NCBI RefSeq assembly: GCF_016695175.1
Contig: NZ_CP068023.1
Location: forward strand, 3,944,501 to 4,008,500
Length of the DNA: 64,000 nt
Origin: Pseudoalteromonas sp. GCY
GTDB lineage: Bacteria > Pseudomonadota > Gammaproteobacteria > Enterobacterales > Alteromonadaceae
Reading direction: 5' to 3'
Shown here: in pieces, positions 20,262-32,850 of the stretch
How the letters are laid out: every line of letters starts with the position of its first letter
Numbering within the stretch: position 1 is the first letter of the stretch
Notes under the pieces: model-generated
Database searches by the model: none
Told to the model about the DNA's origin: nothing
Seen by the model: only the letters and a program-made list of their open reading frames with translations
Program-made: the position numbers and the translations under genes

Positions 20262-22043
20262 TTACTTACGCGCTTGATTCATCGTGGTTTCAATATATTT
20301 GTCGATTTGCTCTTCAAGCACAAATAATGGCACAGAGCCATGACGTAAGATTTGATGGTGGAACTCACGGATATCAAACTGATCGCCCAGTGCTTTTTCT
20401 GCTTTGCGACGTAGCCGCTTAATGGTTAGTTCACCAATTTTGTATGACAGTGCTTGAGCTGGCCACGAAATATAACGATCAGTCTCCGTTTTAACATTAT
20501 GTAAGGACAAGGCAGTGTTGTCTTTCATAAAGTTCATCGCTCGTTCGCGGCTCCAACCAAACATATGCATGCCGGTGTCTACAACCAAACGAGCCGCTCG
20601 CCACATCTCGTAGGTTAAACGACCAAAATCACTGTAAGGGTCTTGATAGAACCCCGCTTCGATACCCAAAAACTCAGAATATAACCCCCACCCTTCACCA
20701 AAAGCTGAAATGTATTCGTTACGACGATATTCCGGTAGGTAATCAAGCTCGGCATTCAAGGAGATCTGCAAGTGGTGACCAGGCACGGCCTCATGTAGAG
20801 TCAATGCTTCCAATACATATAACGGGCGCTTATCCAGCGCGTAGGTATTTACCCAATAATAACCTGCATCAGTATCACTGCGTGCCCCCGAATAACGCCC
20901 AGTCGTGTATTTAGGCGCAATGCTCGCAGGCACTGGTGCGACACCATAAGGCTTTCTTGGTAATGTATGGAATAGCTTAGGTAGCTGAGCATCCATCTTC
21001 TTTGCTATATATGCAGCTTCTTTAAGTAACGCTTCGGGGGTTTTAGCATAAAACTGTGGATCGGTTCTTAAGAACTGCACAAAGTCGGCAAAAGATCCCT
21101 TAAAGCCTACTTTTTTAATAATTTTTTCCATCTCCGCACGGATCCGAGCCACCTCTTTGAGACCAAGTTCGTGGATCTCCTTAGGCGTCATATTCGTGGT
21201 GGTATAGTATTTCGCTCGGTTCGCATAAAACGCTTCACCATTTGGTGTAGAAGAAATTCCAATTTCGGTCCTAGCCGCAGGACGATACTCATTGACAAAG
21301 AAATTAAGGTAATCTTGATATGCTGCGATCACATCGCCTTTAATAATTTTTTTGGCACGTTGTTGCAGTGCTTTAAATTCGGCATCAGGCAAACCCGCTT
21401 GATTTTGTGTAAACGGGCCATAGAACTCGGATTTTGTCACATCATCAACGATATAAGCTTCTATAGAACTTTCATAACCTTCAAGCACAGCTTTCGGCTG
21501 AGTCAGGCCAACCGCTATACCTTCTTTCATCCAGTCGATATTTTGCTTAAAATAGCGTGGAACCTGCTGCAAACGTGCCAAATATAGCTCGTAACCAGCA
21601 CGTTTCTTAAAGTCATGACTCGAGATCATAAAAGACAGACCGGAATGAAAGCCGTATTCCGAGGTGAGCGGCATATAGTGGCTATGAAAACGATATTCAT
21701 CGACGCTATTCTGCACTTGTGCACGCAAAATAGTGAGATTGATTTGATTTTCCTCACTTAGCGCTGAAGTGTCGATATTGTCGAGCTGAGCCAAGAACTG
21801 TAGACGCTGCTGATTTGCGGTCGCCAACTTTTCTGCACTGAGGTTTGGTAGTAGAAACTCTGCTTTTGTATCACTGCGACCATAGGCATTGTTATCACTT
21901 CTAAATTTCATAACGCTGCCAGCTATTTGAGTAAACTCAGCGTTATTGTCACTTCCGGTAATAGCACAACCAGATAAGGCGACAGTTAAATAAACGGCGA
22001 CGCTTGAACGCTTAGTCCACAGCTTTAATTTCGGTGATAACAC
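20262..22043 (-). CDS. DUF885 family lipoprotein (putative metallopeptidase)
   Basis: 593 residues from a GTG at 22043, with GAGGAAG upstream. The signal sequence ends in the lipobox 'LSGC', so it is probably membrane-anchored. The family hallmark 'LTLHEAVPGHHLQ' is present at about residue 420; this HExxxGHH arrangement suggests zinc binding. 'GEGWGLYSE' downstream is also typical. DUF885 proteins are widespread in marine gammaproteobacteria and presumed peptidases; the substrate is unknown. Confidence 0.88.
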   Translation of the reverse strand: MLSPKLKLWTKRSSVAVYLTVALSGCAITGSDNNAEFTQIAGSVMKFRSDNNAYGRSDTKAEFLLPNLSAEKLATANQQRLQFLAQLDNIDTSALSEENQINLTILRAQVQNSVDEYRFHSHYMPLTSEYGFHSGLSFMISSHDFKKRAGYELYLARLQQVPRYFKQNIDWMKEGIAVGLTQPKAVLEGYESSIEAYIVDDVTKSEFYGPFTQNQAGLPDAEFKALQQRAKKIIKGDVIAAYQDYLNFFVNEYRPAARTEIGISSTPNGEAFYANRAKYYTTTNMTPKEIHELGLKEVARIRAEMEKIIKKVGFKGSFADFVQFLRTDPQFYAKTPEALLKEAAYIAKKMDAQLPKLFHTLPRKPYGVAPVPASIAPKYTTGRYSGARSDTDAGYYWVNTYALDKRPLYVLEALTLHEAVPGHHLQISLNAELDYLPEYRRNEYISAFGEGWGLYSEFLGIEAGFYQDPYSDFGRLTYEMWRAARLVVDTGMHMFGWSRERAMNFMKDNTALSLHNVKTETDRYISWPAQALSYKIGELTIKRLRRKAEKALGDQFDIREFHHQILRHGSVPLFVLEEQIDKYIETTMNQARK

Positions 22044-22416
22044 GCTGACTTCCTCAATACTTTGTTGTTACTCAGCTCGCGGTAAAATAGCCAAAAGATA
22101 ATGATTATCCATCGTTCTGAGCTTTTGTTATAGTGAAATGAACTTTCTGCTAGTCAAAGTAGGAGAGTCAGGTAACAGATGCAACTTAATTCGACAGAAT
22201 CACGAATATCTCAGATCGAATACAATTTACCCAACCTAGTAAAAATTGATGAGAAAATCAGCAATTCAACAAAAAAATGTAAATTTTCTATTTCAAAGAC
22301 AAATTTTTTACTTTTAAATTCGGACGATACAGATTAATGTAGGTCTAGTGCAATTAGGACAAGAGTTACACCGAAGGAGCTGGTGGTAGTTCATTAACGT
22401 TTGATAATTAATTGTT
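22044..22416. other. gap upstream of the GGDEF gene
   Basis: About 370 bp of AT-rich sequence. It should carry the DUF885 promoter at its left end and the promoter of the next gene at its right. It contains one short open frame (listed separately) and an AAGGAG at 22374-22379 that leads into no open frame. Confidence 0.5.
22179..22337 (+). CDS. possible 52-residue small protein
   Basis: An ATG at 22179 opens a 52-codon frame (MQLNSTESRISQIEYN...) to a TAA at 22335-22337. AGGAG lies 13 bases upstream and AGGT closer. The composition is polar with many Ser, Asn and Lys, there is no signal or membrane segment, and no family is recognised. It could be chance in an AT-rich gap. Confidence 0.2.
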   Translation: MQLNSTESRISQIEYNLPNLVKIDEKISNSTKKCKFSISKTNFLLLNSDDTD

Positions 22417-22428
22417 GTGGTAAATGAA

Positions 22429-23430
22429 ATGATGTTCCATGATCCCATGGCTGTTGCCCAAGAAAAAATGACACAGGTGTGCCTGTTTTTAGAGCAACAT
22501 CATTTGCCGCCTACGCCTTTAAATTATCAGGTCGCTTATACCCATATTAGCGCCACGAACAAAGATCTCGACTGTGCCATCAACAAAGCCATCAAAGCGC
22601 ACACAAAAATAGACTGCGTATTCATTGAGCAACTCTACTATCAGTTTCTAGATCAAGGTCAAAAAACACAATCTGAACTGCTTGAAGGCGTTGATTCTTT
22701 GGTGACTGAATTACACGAAAATGCAGAAACCTCACAAAAGCAGGTTATTCGCTTTGCCCAACAAGTCAGTCAATGTGTGCATAATTTAGATGAACACAAC
22801 ATTCAAAAGAGTAAGCGCGCACTATCAACACTCACCAAACAAACTGAGCTATTGCTAAAACAGCACAAACAATTTAAACAAGCGTTAATAAAATCGCGTT
22901 TAGAGTATGAACGTAATCAAAAGTTACTACTCGACTTGCGTAAACAACACTTATTAGACCCACAAACGGGTCTTTATAAGCGTCACTATCTTCATCAAAA
23001 AGTGTCCCTATGGCAATCGCAGCAAAAATCCGTCTGTGCGCTTTCTATCCAAGTTGATAACCTTGACGAGTTTTCAACGCGGTTTGGTGATGTTGTGGGT
23101 GAAGTTGTGCTTAATCGTATCGCCAATAATATCAAACGTTATGTCGTTGAAAGCGGCTTACCTGGTCGCACAGGTAAAAAAGAATTCACGGTTATCCTTG
23201 CCGATGTAGACTTAGATACCGCGAGTGTTATCGCGGAAAAAGTGCGTAAAGGTGTAGAGCGATTAAAGTTTGTCAGCGCGAAAGGGAAAATTCCATTACC
23301 CAATGTATCTCTGGCCCTTGGGATAGCCCAACTTGCACCAGAGCAAGACTTTAATGTGTTGGCAAAACGCGCAGGTTACGCTGCACAGAAGGCACATTCT
23401 CTCGGCCAACACTGTTATATTAGTCACTGA
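22429..23430 (+). CDS. cytoplasmic GGDEF-domain protein with degenerate active site
   Basis: About 333 residues. The N-terminal half (about 1-165) is helical and Gln/Lys-rich, with no membrane helix. The C-terminal half is a GGDEF fold beginning at 'LDPQTGLYKRHYLHQK'. The signature loop reads GKKEF (23173-23187) where an active diguanylate cyclase has GG(D/E)EF, so catalysis is unlikely. It may bind c-di-GMP or GTP as an effector or partner. The start is uncertain: GTG 22417, ATG 22429 and ATG 22432 are all in frame, and none has a clear ribosome site. Confidence 0.8.
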   Translation: MMFHDPMAVAQEKMTQVCLFLEQHHLPPTPLNYQVAYTHISATNKDLDCAINKAIKAHTKIDCVFIEQLYYQFLDQGQKTQSELLEGVDSLVTELHENAETSQKQVIRFAQQVSQCVHNLDEHNIQKSKRALSTLTKQTELLLKQHKQFKQALIKSRLEYERNQKLLLDLRKQHLLDPQTGLYKRHYLHQKVSLWQSQQKSVCALSIQVDNLDEFSTRFGDVVGEVVLNRIANNIKRYVVESGLPGRTGKKEFTVILADVDLDTASVIAEKVRKGVERLKFVSAKGKIPLPNVSLALGIAQLAPEQDFNVLAKRAGYAAQKAHSLGQHCYISH

Positions 23431-23548
23431 TCCGCAATATCCTCTTTTGTTTGCATTTTCAACAATACAACACGGATAAGAAATTGCACCTACGGCTACC
23501 AATCAAGTACACTAGCAAGCATAGTTGCAGAGTAATGATGGAACCCAC

Positions 23549-24304
23549 ATGAAAGAGTCACAAGACAATACTACCCACTTTGGATACAAAACAGTCGAGA
23601 CCGACAAAAAAGCCTCTATGGTTGCAGACGTATTTCATTCTGTAGCTGCAAAATACGACATCATGAATGATCTGATGTCATTCGGTATCCATCGTTTGTG
23701 GAAGCGTCAAACTATTGCCTGCTCAGGTGTACGCGCTGGTCACAAAGTACTTGATCTTGCTGGCGGTACGGGTGATTTAACCGCAAGATTTAGCGAATTA
23801 GTTGGTGATAAAGGACAAGTTGTTTTAGGTGATATTAATGACTCAATGCTTAAAGTCGGCCGCGAAAAATTACGCGACTCGGGACTTGTTGGCAATATTG
23901 AATACGTTCAAATGAACGCAGAAATGCTGCCATTTGACGATAATACTTTTGATGTCATCACTATTGCCTTTGGTTTACGTAACGTAACTGATAAAGATAA
24001 AGCATTGCGCTCAATGTACAGAGTACTAAAACCAGGTGGACGCTTACTGGTACTTGAATTTTCAAAGACCGATAACGAGGCGCTGGCAAAGCTGTATGAT
24101 ATGTATTCATTTACACTATTACCTGCAATGGGCAAATTAGTTGCAAATGACAGTGAGTCTTATCGCTACCTTGCAGAATCTATTCGCATGCACCCAGATC
24201 AAGAAACGCTAAAATCCATGATGGATGAAGCCGGTTTTGAACAAACTGACTACCAAAATATGACCGGAGGCATCGTCGCCCTTCATCGCGGCTTTAAATT
24301 CTAG
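23549..24304 (+). CDS. ubiE: ubiquinone/menaquinone biosynthesis C-methyltransferase
   Basis: 251 residues from the ATG at 23549, matching E. coli UbiE exactly in length; an upstream in-frame TTG at 23525 would add eight residues. SAM-binding motif I is '[15 protein letters not shown]', and '[12 protein letters not shown]' is the UbiE post-motif. It methylates the quinone ring in both ubiquinone and menaquinone synthesis. It leads the ubiE-ubiJ-ubiB operon. Confidence 0.97.
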   Translation: MKESQDNTTHFGYKTVETDKKASMVADVFHSVAAKYDIMNDLMSFGIHRLWKRQTIACSGVRAGHKVLDLAGGTGDLTARFSELVGDKGQVVLGDINDSMLKVGREKLRDSGLVGNIEYVQMNAEMLPFDDNTFDVITIAFGLRNVTDKDKALRSMYRVLKPGGRLLVLEFSKTDNEALAKLYDMYSFTLLPAMGKLVANDSESYRYLAESIRMHPDQETLKSMMDEAGFEQTDYQNMTGGIVALHRGFKF

Positions 24305-24312
24305 GAGTTGCT

Positions 24313-24927
24313 GTGTTAGCTTCATTACTTGGCGCCGTACTTGAGACGGCTTTAAACAAAGGCCTCGAACTCTCTCCTGAGCTAAAGCATGTGCTAAGTA
24401 AAGGCCAACATAAAGTACTCAGTGTTGATATTCGAGATCAGAATACTTGTTTAGCCGTTACTTACACAGGCATTAACATTCATGTTTTATGTCCTTTTGA
24501 TGGCGAAGCCGATTGTTCAATTAGTGCCGATTTACCAACCTTGCTTGAGCTCAAAGATCCAAGCCAGCTCACTGCGCTTATCCGTCAAGATAAGCTCGAT
24601 CTTGAAGGGGATTTGGCGCTAGCACAACTATATAGTAATGCATTAGCAACACTTGATATTGATTGGGCGGAACACCTCGCCAAATATGTCGGTGATGGGC
24701 CCGCACAAGTTGCCGTAGATGCTTTTCGTAAGTTAGCGCATCGCGCAAAGCAAGATGGACAGGTAGCCAAGGCAACCCTAACTGGGTTATTTCAAGATGA
24801 GTTGAAAGTTGCGCCTCACCCGCTCGAGTTTCAACAGTTTAAGCAGCAAGTGAGAACACTAAATAATCAAGTCGAAAGCTTAAATCAACGTCTCAGCGCA
24901 TTACTTCAGCAAAACAAAGGAAATTAG
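24313..24927 (+). CDS. ubiJ: ubiquinone biosynthesis accessory factor UbiJ (SCP2 domain)
   Basis: 204 residues from a GTG at 24313, with AGGAG five bases upstream. The N-terminal SCP2-like lipid-binding domain (about 15-110) is followed by a helical tail ending in a coiled-coil-like '[19 protein letters not shown]'. UbiJ binds ubiquinone intermediates and supports the soluble Ubi complex. It sits 8 bp after ubiE and just before ubiB, the conserved order. Confidence 0.93.
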   Translation: MLASLLGAVLETALNKGLELSPELKHVLSKGQHKVLSVDIRDQNTCLAVTYTGINIHVLCPFDGEADCSISADLPTLLELKDPSQLTALIRQDKLDLEGDLALAQLYSNALATLDIDWAEHLAKYVGDGPAQVAVDAFRKLAHRAKQDGQVAKATLTGLFQDELKVAPHPLEFQQFKQQVRTLNNQVESLNQRLSALLQQNKGN

Positions 24928-24928
24928 G

Positions 24929-26533
24929 TTGTCTTTACTTCGCTTGCATCAGATCACCAAAACATTTTTAACCTATGGTTTAGACGAAATCGTCCCTGCG
25001 CATAAGCAGCCTTGGTACGGTAAACTCGCTCGAGCGAGTTTGTTTTGGCTGCGTAACAAGCATAAAGACAAACCGGTAGGCACACGCCTACGTCTGGCGC
25101 TACAAACTTTGGGGCCGGTGTGGATCAAGTTTGGTCAGATGCTTTCGACCCGCCGAGATTTGCTGCCACCAGATATTGCCGAAGAACTGGCATTTTTGCA
25201 GGACCAAGTTCAACCATTTGACCCCGCGATGGCGCAAAAGCTCATTGAGCAAGCGCTAGAAATCGACAATATTCATGAATACTTTGCTGAATTTGAATCA
25301 AAACCGCTGGCTTCAGCCTCGATAGCGCAAGTACATGCTGCCAAGCTACAACACAAAGATGAGTTAAAAGATGTCGTGATCAAAGTTATTCGTCCCGATA
25401 TCGAGAAACAAATCCATGCAGATCTCTCTTTAATGGAGCGTTTCGCTAAAATCGTTGTCAATTTACTCAGCGAAGGAAAACGCCTGCGCCCAGTGGAAGT
25501 TGTTAGGGAATACAAAAAAACCCTACTCGACGAGCTAGACTTGATGCGAGAAGGCGCGAACGCAATTCAACTCAGACGCAACTTTGAAGACTCAGATTCA
25601 CTGTATATCCCTGAGGTATATAGTGATTATTCACGTAAAAACGTGCTGGTGATGGAACGCATCTACGGTATTCCGGTTTCAGACACCGAAGCCTTGTTAG
25701 CGCAAGGCACCAATATGAAATTGCTGGCCGAGCGCGGCGTGGAAGTCTTTTTCACACAGGTATTCCGTGACAGTTTTTTCCATGCAGATATGCATCCTGG
25801 CAATATTTTTGTCTCTCGTGAAAACCCTCATAACCCTAAGTATATTGGCATAGATTGCGGTATAGTCGGCACCTTAAACCGCGAAGATAAACGCTATTTG
25901 GCCGAAAACTTTATCGCCTTTTTTAATCGTGATTATCGTCAGGTGGCACAGCTTCATGTGGATTCTGGTTGGGTTCCTGCAGATACCTGCGTAGAAGAGT
26001 TTGAGTTTGCCATTCGCACTGTATGCGAACCCATTTTTAACAAACCGCTTGCAGAAATCTCTTTTGGTCATGTGCTAGTAAATTTGTTTAATACGGCAAG
26101 ACGGTTCAACATGGAAGTACAACCACAGCTAGTATTATTGCAAAAAACTCTGTTGTATGTAGAGGGCCTAGGGCGCCAGCTTTATCCGCAGTTAGATCTG
26201 TGGAAAACGGCCAAACCTTTTTTAGAGCATTGGGTGCAAGAACAAGTTGGCCCTCTCGCGGTGGCGAAAAAGCTATATGCGAACTTACCATTTTGGGCTG
26301 AAAAAATGCCTGAACTGCCAGATTTAATTTACCAAAATCTCAAGCGCCGCCCTCCTCCAACTGTCACACAAAAAGCAGATACTGCGACTAAGCCTCTATT
26401 ATTGGGCTTAGCAGCGAGCAGTTTTGCAATTATATCGGGATTGAGCTTTATTTTTGACAAGCCTGTCGCAAGTAGCCTACTTGCGATTATTGCCGTGCTA
26501 GTATTTATTGGCGCATGGCGTAAAACAGGGTGA
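24929..26533 (+). CDS. ubiB: ubiquinone biosynthesis regulatory ATPase/kinase-like protein
   Basis: 534 residues, close to the 546 of E. coli UbiB. It starts at a TTG (24929), with AAGGA upstream and 1 bp after the ubiJ stop. The family motif '[14 protein letters not shown]' (KxGQ) and the Ala-rich loop '[12 protein letters not shown]' are present, as is '[12 protein letters not shown]'. Two C-terminal membrane helices cover about residues 485-530. UbiB is an atypical kinase-like ATPase at the inner membrane needed for coenzyme Q synthesis. Confidence 0.96.
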   Translation: MSLLRLHQITKTFLTYGLDEIVPAHKQPWYGKLARASLFWLRNKHKDKPVGTRLRLALQTLGPVWIKFGQMLSTRRDLLPPDIAEELAFLQDQVQPFDPAMAQKLIEQALEIDNIHEYFAEFESKPLASASIAQVHAAKLQHKDELKDVVIKVIRPDIEKQIHADLSLMERFAKIVVNLLSEGKRLRPVEVVREYKKTLLDELDLMREGANAIQLRRNFEDSDSLYIPEVYSDYSRKNVLVMERIYGIPVSDTEALLAQGTNMKLLAERGVEVFFTQVFRDSFFHADMHPGNIFVSRENPHNPKYIGIDCGIVGTLNREDKRYLAENFIAFFNRDYRQVAQLHVDSGWVPADTCVEEFEFAIRTVCEPIFNKPLAEISFGHVLVNLFNTARRFNMEVQPQLVLLQKTLLYVEGLGRQLYPQLDLWKTAKPFLEHWVQEQVGPLAVAKKLYANLPFWAEKMPELPDLIYQNLKRRPPPTVTQKADTATKPLLLGLAASSFAIISGLSFIFDKPVASSLLAIIAVLVFIGAWRKTG

Positions 26534-26593
26534 TTTTTTGCTCGCTAGGCGTATAATCATTATTCATAAGCAGTAAGTATCAATGGAGTTATT

Positions 26594-26830
26594 ATGGGAT
26601 TCGGTGGGATCAGTATTTGGCAATTACTTATTATTTTAGCCATCATTGTTTTGTTATTTGGAACTAAAAAATTACGCGGTATTGGTAGTGATTTGGGTGG
26701 TGCAGTTAAAGGCTTTAAAAAGGCAGTATCGGATGAGCAAACTGCGACCGACTCTGAGCCAGAAAAGTTAAAAAATACAACAACTGAGCAAGCACAACCT
26801 ATATCAGAGAAAGAAAAAGATAAGGTGTAA
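26594..26830 (+). CDS. tatA: Sec-independent protein translocase subunit TatA
   Basis: 78 residues: one N-terminal membrane helix ([19 protein letters not shown]), the hinge '[14 protein letters not shown]', an amphipathic helix and a charged tail. It forms the variable Tat pore. It is the first gene of tatABC, 60 bp after ubiB. The GH109 protein in this window, with a twin-arginine signal, is a likely Tat substrate. Confidence 0.96.
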   Translation: MGFGGISIWQLLIILAIIVLLFGTKKLRGIGSDLGGAVKGFKKAVSDEQTATDSEPEKLKNTTTEQAQPISEKEKDKV

Positions 26831-26836
26831 TTCAAC

Positions 26837-27148
26837 ATGGGTATGTGGGAGTTAGTGGTCGTTCTTATCGTTGGCCTAATTGTACTTGGCCCCGAACGTC
26901 TTCCCGTTGCAATCCGCACCGTAGCGAGATGGATAAAAACGGTAAAATCTGTCGCCAATTCAGTCAAGGCTGAAGTGAGTGAAGAATTACGTGTTCACGA
27001 GCTACATAATAATTTGAAGAAAGCGGAACAACAGGGAATGCAAGATTTGGCCCCCGAACTCAAGCAATCCGTTCAAGAGTTACAAGATGCGGCTGAATCA
27101 GTCAGACATTCTTATAAATCAACCGAAAATAATAAAAACAAAGACTAA
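26837..27148 (+). CDS. tatB: Sec-independent protein translocase subunit TatB
   Basis: 103 residues, shorter than E. coli TatB (171), but with the diagnostic 'GLIVLGPERLPVAIRTVARW' after a single membrane helix and an amphipathic, coiled-coil-like remainder. The N-terminus is MGMWELVVV rather than the usual MFDIGFSEL. It forms the twin-arginine receptor with TatC. It begins 6 bp after tatA. Confidence 0.95.
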   Translation: MGMWELVVVLIVGLIVLGPERLPVAIRTVARWIKTVKSVANSVKAEVSEELRVHELHNNLKKAEQQGMQDLAPELKQSVQELQDAAESVRHSYKSTENNKNKD

Positions 27149-27158
27149 TCAATCTAGC

Positions 27159-27232
27159 AGTTAGATAGTTCAGTCAAAGGCTAGCTTTGGGTAATGAGAC
27201 GCCCAAGCCGCTCCTTTTTGTTATATCTAACT
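27159..27232 (+). other. structured tatB-tatC spacer
   Basis: A perfect 9-bp inverted repeat (AGTTAGATA at 27159-27167, TATCTAACT at 27224-27232) encloses an inner hairpin TTGGG/CCCAA extended by GGC/GCC with a bulge. No T-tract directly follows the inner hairpin except CTTTTTG about 7 nt on. It may tune or attenuate tatC expression; this is inference. Confidence 0.4.
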
Positions 27233-27260
27233 GGAATTATATTCGTACGAGTCAAGTTAC

Positions 27261-28004
27261 ATGACAGAATCAGCCCAAAGTGGATTTATAGCTCACCTTG
27301 TTGAGTTAAGAAACCGCTTAATGAGAGCGTTATTGAGCGTTTTCGTTATCTTTGTTGCTTTGGTGTACTTCGCCAATGACATCTATGCCTTCGTTGCAGC
27401 ACCGCTTGTAAATAGCTTGCCTAGCAACACAACCATGATCGCTACAGATGTTACAGCGCCGTTTTTTGCTCCCTTTAAATTAACGCTTTTTGTGTCACTA
27501 TTTGCCGCTGTGCCTTTTATTTTGCATCAGGTGTGGGGCTTTATCGCACCCGGGTTATATAAACACGAAAAACGTATGCTCATTCCTATATTACTTTCTA
27601 GTGTGCTGCTATTTTATGGCGGAATAGCATTTTGTTACTTTGTTGTCATGCCTATCATACTTGGCTTTTTTACCAGTGTGGGGCCAGAGATGATGACATT
27701 GTCACCGGATATTAGCAGTTACCTTGGCTTTATCCTTAAGCTATTTTTTGCTTTTGGCATCGCCTTTGAAATTCCAGTCGCCATTATGCTTATATGTTGG
27801 AGTGGCATGACAACCCCTGCGAGCTTAAAAGAAAAACGCCCTTATGTTGTCGTTGGTGCTTTTGTCATCGCAATGTTTTTAACTCCACCAGATGTTCTAT
27901 CTCAAACTTTATTAGCGTTACCTATGCTACTCTTGTTTGAATTGGGGCTCATTCTAGCCAGATTTTACAGCGCTAAACCACAACAACAGGAGTCTGAACA
28001 ATGA
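27261..28004 (+). CDS. tatC: Sec-independent protein translocase subunit TatC
   Basis: 247 residues with six predicted membrane helices. 'FIAHLVELRNRLMRALLS' at the N-terminus and 'FWGFIAPGLYKHEK'-type sequence (here HQVWGFIAPGLYKHEKR) are TatC signatures, including the conserved Glu of the first loop region. It is the primary receptor for twin-arginine signals. It lies 112 bp after tatB, an unusually wide spacer, and overlaps the next gene by four bases. Confidence 0.96.
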   Translation: MTESAQSGFIAHLVELRNRLMRALLSVFVIFVALVYFANDIYAFVAAPLVNSLPSNTTMIATDVTAPFFAPFKLTLFVSLFAAVPFILHQVWGFIAPGLYKHEKRMLIPILLSSVLLFYGGIAFCYFVVMPIILGFFTSVGPEMMTLSPDISSYLGFILKLFFAFGIAFEIPVAIMLICWSGMTTPASLKEKRPYVVVGAFVIAMFLTPPDVLSQTLLALPMLLLFELGLILARFYSAKPQQQESEQ

Positions 28005-28501
28005 AAAAAACCATGATACTGTTCGCACTAGGGTTTTCCTCTTTATGCGCCGCAGAGCCGATAAATACGCAGGCACTACAAGCTTGTACTCTGATTGAAA
28101 ATGATTTTAAACGACTCATGTGCTACGACAATGTGATTGCTAATAAACCAATCACGGAAACACATTCAAGCAAAGCGCCCGTAAACAAAGATCAAATAAA
28201 CACAGCGCGCAATGAAAAAAAAGTAGAGTTGAAAGAAGATGGCTTTGGTTTAGAGCATAAAGTTAAAGCGGCAAGCGAAGAAATCGAAGAAATTACAGCT
28301 AAACTCGTAAAAACAACCACTCAAGGCCGCGATAAAATGGTATTCACCTTGGACAATGGTCAAGTATGGCGGCAAGTTTCTTCAGAAACTTTTTTCGCCA
28401 ATGAAGGAGACACATTAATTATTGAACGCGCGTCTTTTGGCTCTTTTTTAATGAAGAAAGCGGGCTCAAACCGTACAACGCGAGTTAAACGAGTTAACTG
28501 A
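28001..28501 (+). CDS. secreted protein of unknown function
   Basis: 166 residues with a signal peptide (MKKTMILFALGFSSLCAA). The mature start 'LQACTLIENDFKRLMCYDNV' has the two-Cys 'C...R-L-x-C-Y-D' pattern shared by many small exported proteins. The C-terminal 60 residues look like a small beta barrel ('VFTLDNGQVWRQV'). It overlaps tatC at the start (ATGA) and tatD at the end, so it belongs to the tat operon. No function is assigned. Confidence 0.75.
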   Translation: MKKTMILFALGFSSLCAAEPINTQALQACTLIENDFKRLMCYDNVIANKPITETHSSKAPVNKDQINTARNEKKVELKEDGFGLEHKVKAASEEIEEITAKLVKTTTQGRDKMVFTLDNGQVWRQVSSETFFANEGDTLIIERASFGSFLMKKAGSNRTTRVKRVN

Positions 28502-29277
28502 TGAACACGATGTTCGATGCTGGTGTAAACCTCACCAGCTCGCAATTTTCATCCGATTTGGCCAAGGTAATTGCTAGAGCCAAAAACGCTGGCATAGAAT
28601 CAATGCTCGCCATTGGCTGCGATTTAACAAGCAGCGAACAAAGTATTTTACTCGCTGAGCAATACCAGCTTTATTGTACAGCAGGAGTCCACCCTCACGA
28701 CGCAAAAGATGCACCTGACACCCTCTACGATGACCTCCTCACTCTTTTAAAAAGTAGTGACAGGGCTATTGCTGTTGGTGAATGTGGCTTGGACTTTAAT
28801 CGTGACTTTTCACCAAGGCCGATACAACAAAGCGTGTGCTTGACGCAACTGCAGTTAGCAGAAGCTATTGATTATCCTGTGTATCTACATGAAAGAGACG
28901 CGCACGATGCGCTATTTTCGTTACTGCAAGAAGTTAACGTTCATGGAGTATTACACTGTTTTACTGGTAACCATAACGCACTACGACGTTACTTGGACTA
29001 TGGGTTAATGATAGGCATCACAGGTTGGGTTTGCGATGAACGTAGAGGCCAAGCACTACAAGATCTAATCCAATACATCCCCCTAGACCGTTTGCTGTTG
29101 GAAACTGATGCGCCCTACCTACTACCAAGAACAATTAGCCCAAAACCCAAGTCTCGCCGCAATGAACCAATGTATTTATCTTATGTGGCTGAGCAAATTG
29201 CACACCTAAAACAATGTCCTGTCACGGAAGTGATGAGCACAACTTCGGCTAATTTTAAACAGCTGTTTGTGAGGTAA
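28501..29277 (+). CDS. tatD: TatD family metal-dependent DNase
   Basis: 258 residues. 'MFDAGVNLTSSQF' near the start matches the TatD paralogue rather than YcfH/YjjV, which begin with an HxH. 'AGVHPHDAK', 'GECGLDF', 'YLHERDAHDAL', 'LHCFTGN' and 'LLETDAPYL' supply the metal ligands. It has 3'-5' exonuclease activity in E. coli. The start is at 28501, overlapping the previous stop by 1 base, or possibly at 28510. Confidence 0.94.
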   Translation: MNTMFDAGVNLTSSQFSSDLAKVIARAKNAGIESMLAIGCDLTSSEQSILLAEQYQLYCTAGVHPHDAKDAPDTLYDDLLTLLKSSDRAIAVGECGLDFNRDFSPRPIQQSVCLTQLQLAEAIDYPVYLHERDAHDALFSLLQEVNVHGVLHCFTGNHNALRRYLDYGLMIGITGWVCDERRGQALQDLIQYIPLDRLLLETDAPYLLPRTISPKPKSRRNEPMYLSYVAEQIAHLKQCPVTEVMSTTSANFKQLFVR

Positions 29278-29285
29278 AGCCAGTA

Positions 29286-32136
<2,851 letters not shown>

Positions 32137-32180
32137 TACCAATTGAATTAATGCTATTGGTGTGAAGCCTTTAAATTTGA

Positions 32181-32201
32181 GCAGGTGAAACCCTCACCTG
32201 C
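32181..32201. terminator. hairpin between hemB and the convergent membrane protein gene
   Basis: GCAGGTGA/TCACCTGC with a 5-nt loop sits in the 79-bp gap between convergent stops. Only weak pyrimidine or T-rich sequence follows, so terminator function is inferred from position. Confidence 0.45.
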
Positions 32202-32215
32202 ACTTCCTCTACACC

Positions 32216-32605
32216 TTATCTGACCAAACTTTCTGCTTTTAAAAGCTCATCGCGATTCATTTTCCAGCTAAAGAAGCGAATAATACGACCGTCATCGAGA
32301 TATACCTCGGGTAGACTTACAATGCCCAAAGAGCGTAACCTAATCGCCTGAATATGTTCCGTATGGATATAATGGGTTTTACCTAAAAAGTTATAGCTAA
32401 CCCCCGCCTTATCTATATGAAGAAAACGCTTTCCGGTTAATGACAGTACCAATAATGATAGGGTAAAAAATAGTAAGGTAAGTGTAACTATTTGCAATAA
32501 TGATGAGGGAATATCTAAGATAGAAAACAGCGCATTACCCAGCCAGATAAGGGACAGTGCCAGTACATAGAAAAGCCAGTTTATTTCCAGTTCTATAGTT
32601 CTCAT
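32216..32605 (-). CDS. small two-helix membrane protein with PH-like C-terminus
   Basis: 129 residues. Two predicted membrane helices (about 10-30 and 38-58) precede a soluble part with 'GVSYNFLGKTHYIHTEHIQAI' and 'DDGRIIRFFSW', which resembles a bacterial PH-like fold. No named family is recognised. It is a single gene between hemB and fusA. Confidence 0.6.
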   Translation of the reverse strand: MRTIELEINWLFYVLALSLIWLGNALFSILDIPSSLLQIVTLTLLFFTLSLLVLSLTGKRFLHIDKAGVSYNFLGKTHYIHTEHIQAIRLRSLGIVSLPEVYLDDGRIIRFFSWKMNRDELLKAESLVR

Positions 32606-32801
32606 TGAGTATCTCCTTTATTTACCCAACCACAATCAAATTTGAGCCCCCGACGCAATAACGTGACCCAATTTATTGAAGAAAAGCTAATGATAAAGTG
32701 CCAATGTTCCTAAAGCAAGAACTTTAAAATTAATAAAACATGAAATAATCGTGACGACTTTTAGACAGGGAATTAATGCAATAACTCTTTGAGTTTAAAA
32801 A

Positions 32802-32832
32802 TAAAAAAAGGCCGCCAAAGGCGACCTTTTCA
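32802..32832 (-). terminator. intrinsic terminator of fusA
   Basis: On the minus strand AAGGTCGCC and GGCGGCCTT form a 9-bp stem (one G-U) with a 3-nt loop, followed by seven T. It lies about 20 bp after the EF-G stop. Confidence 0.9.
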
Positions 32833-32850
32833 TGCAAAATAAGTAATTAA

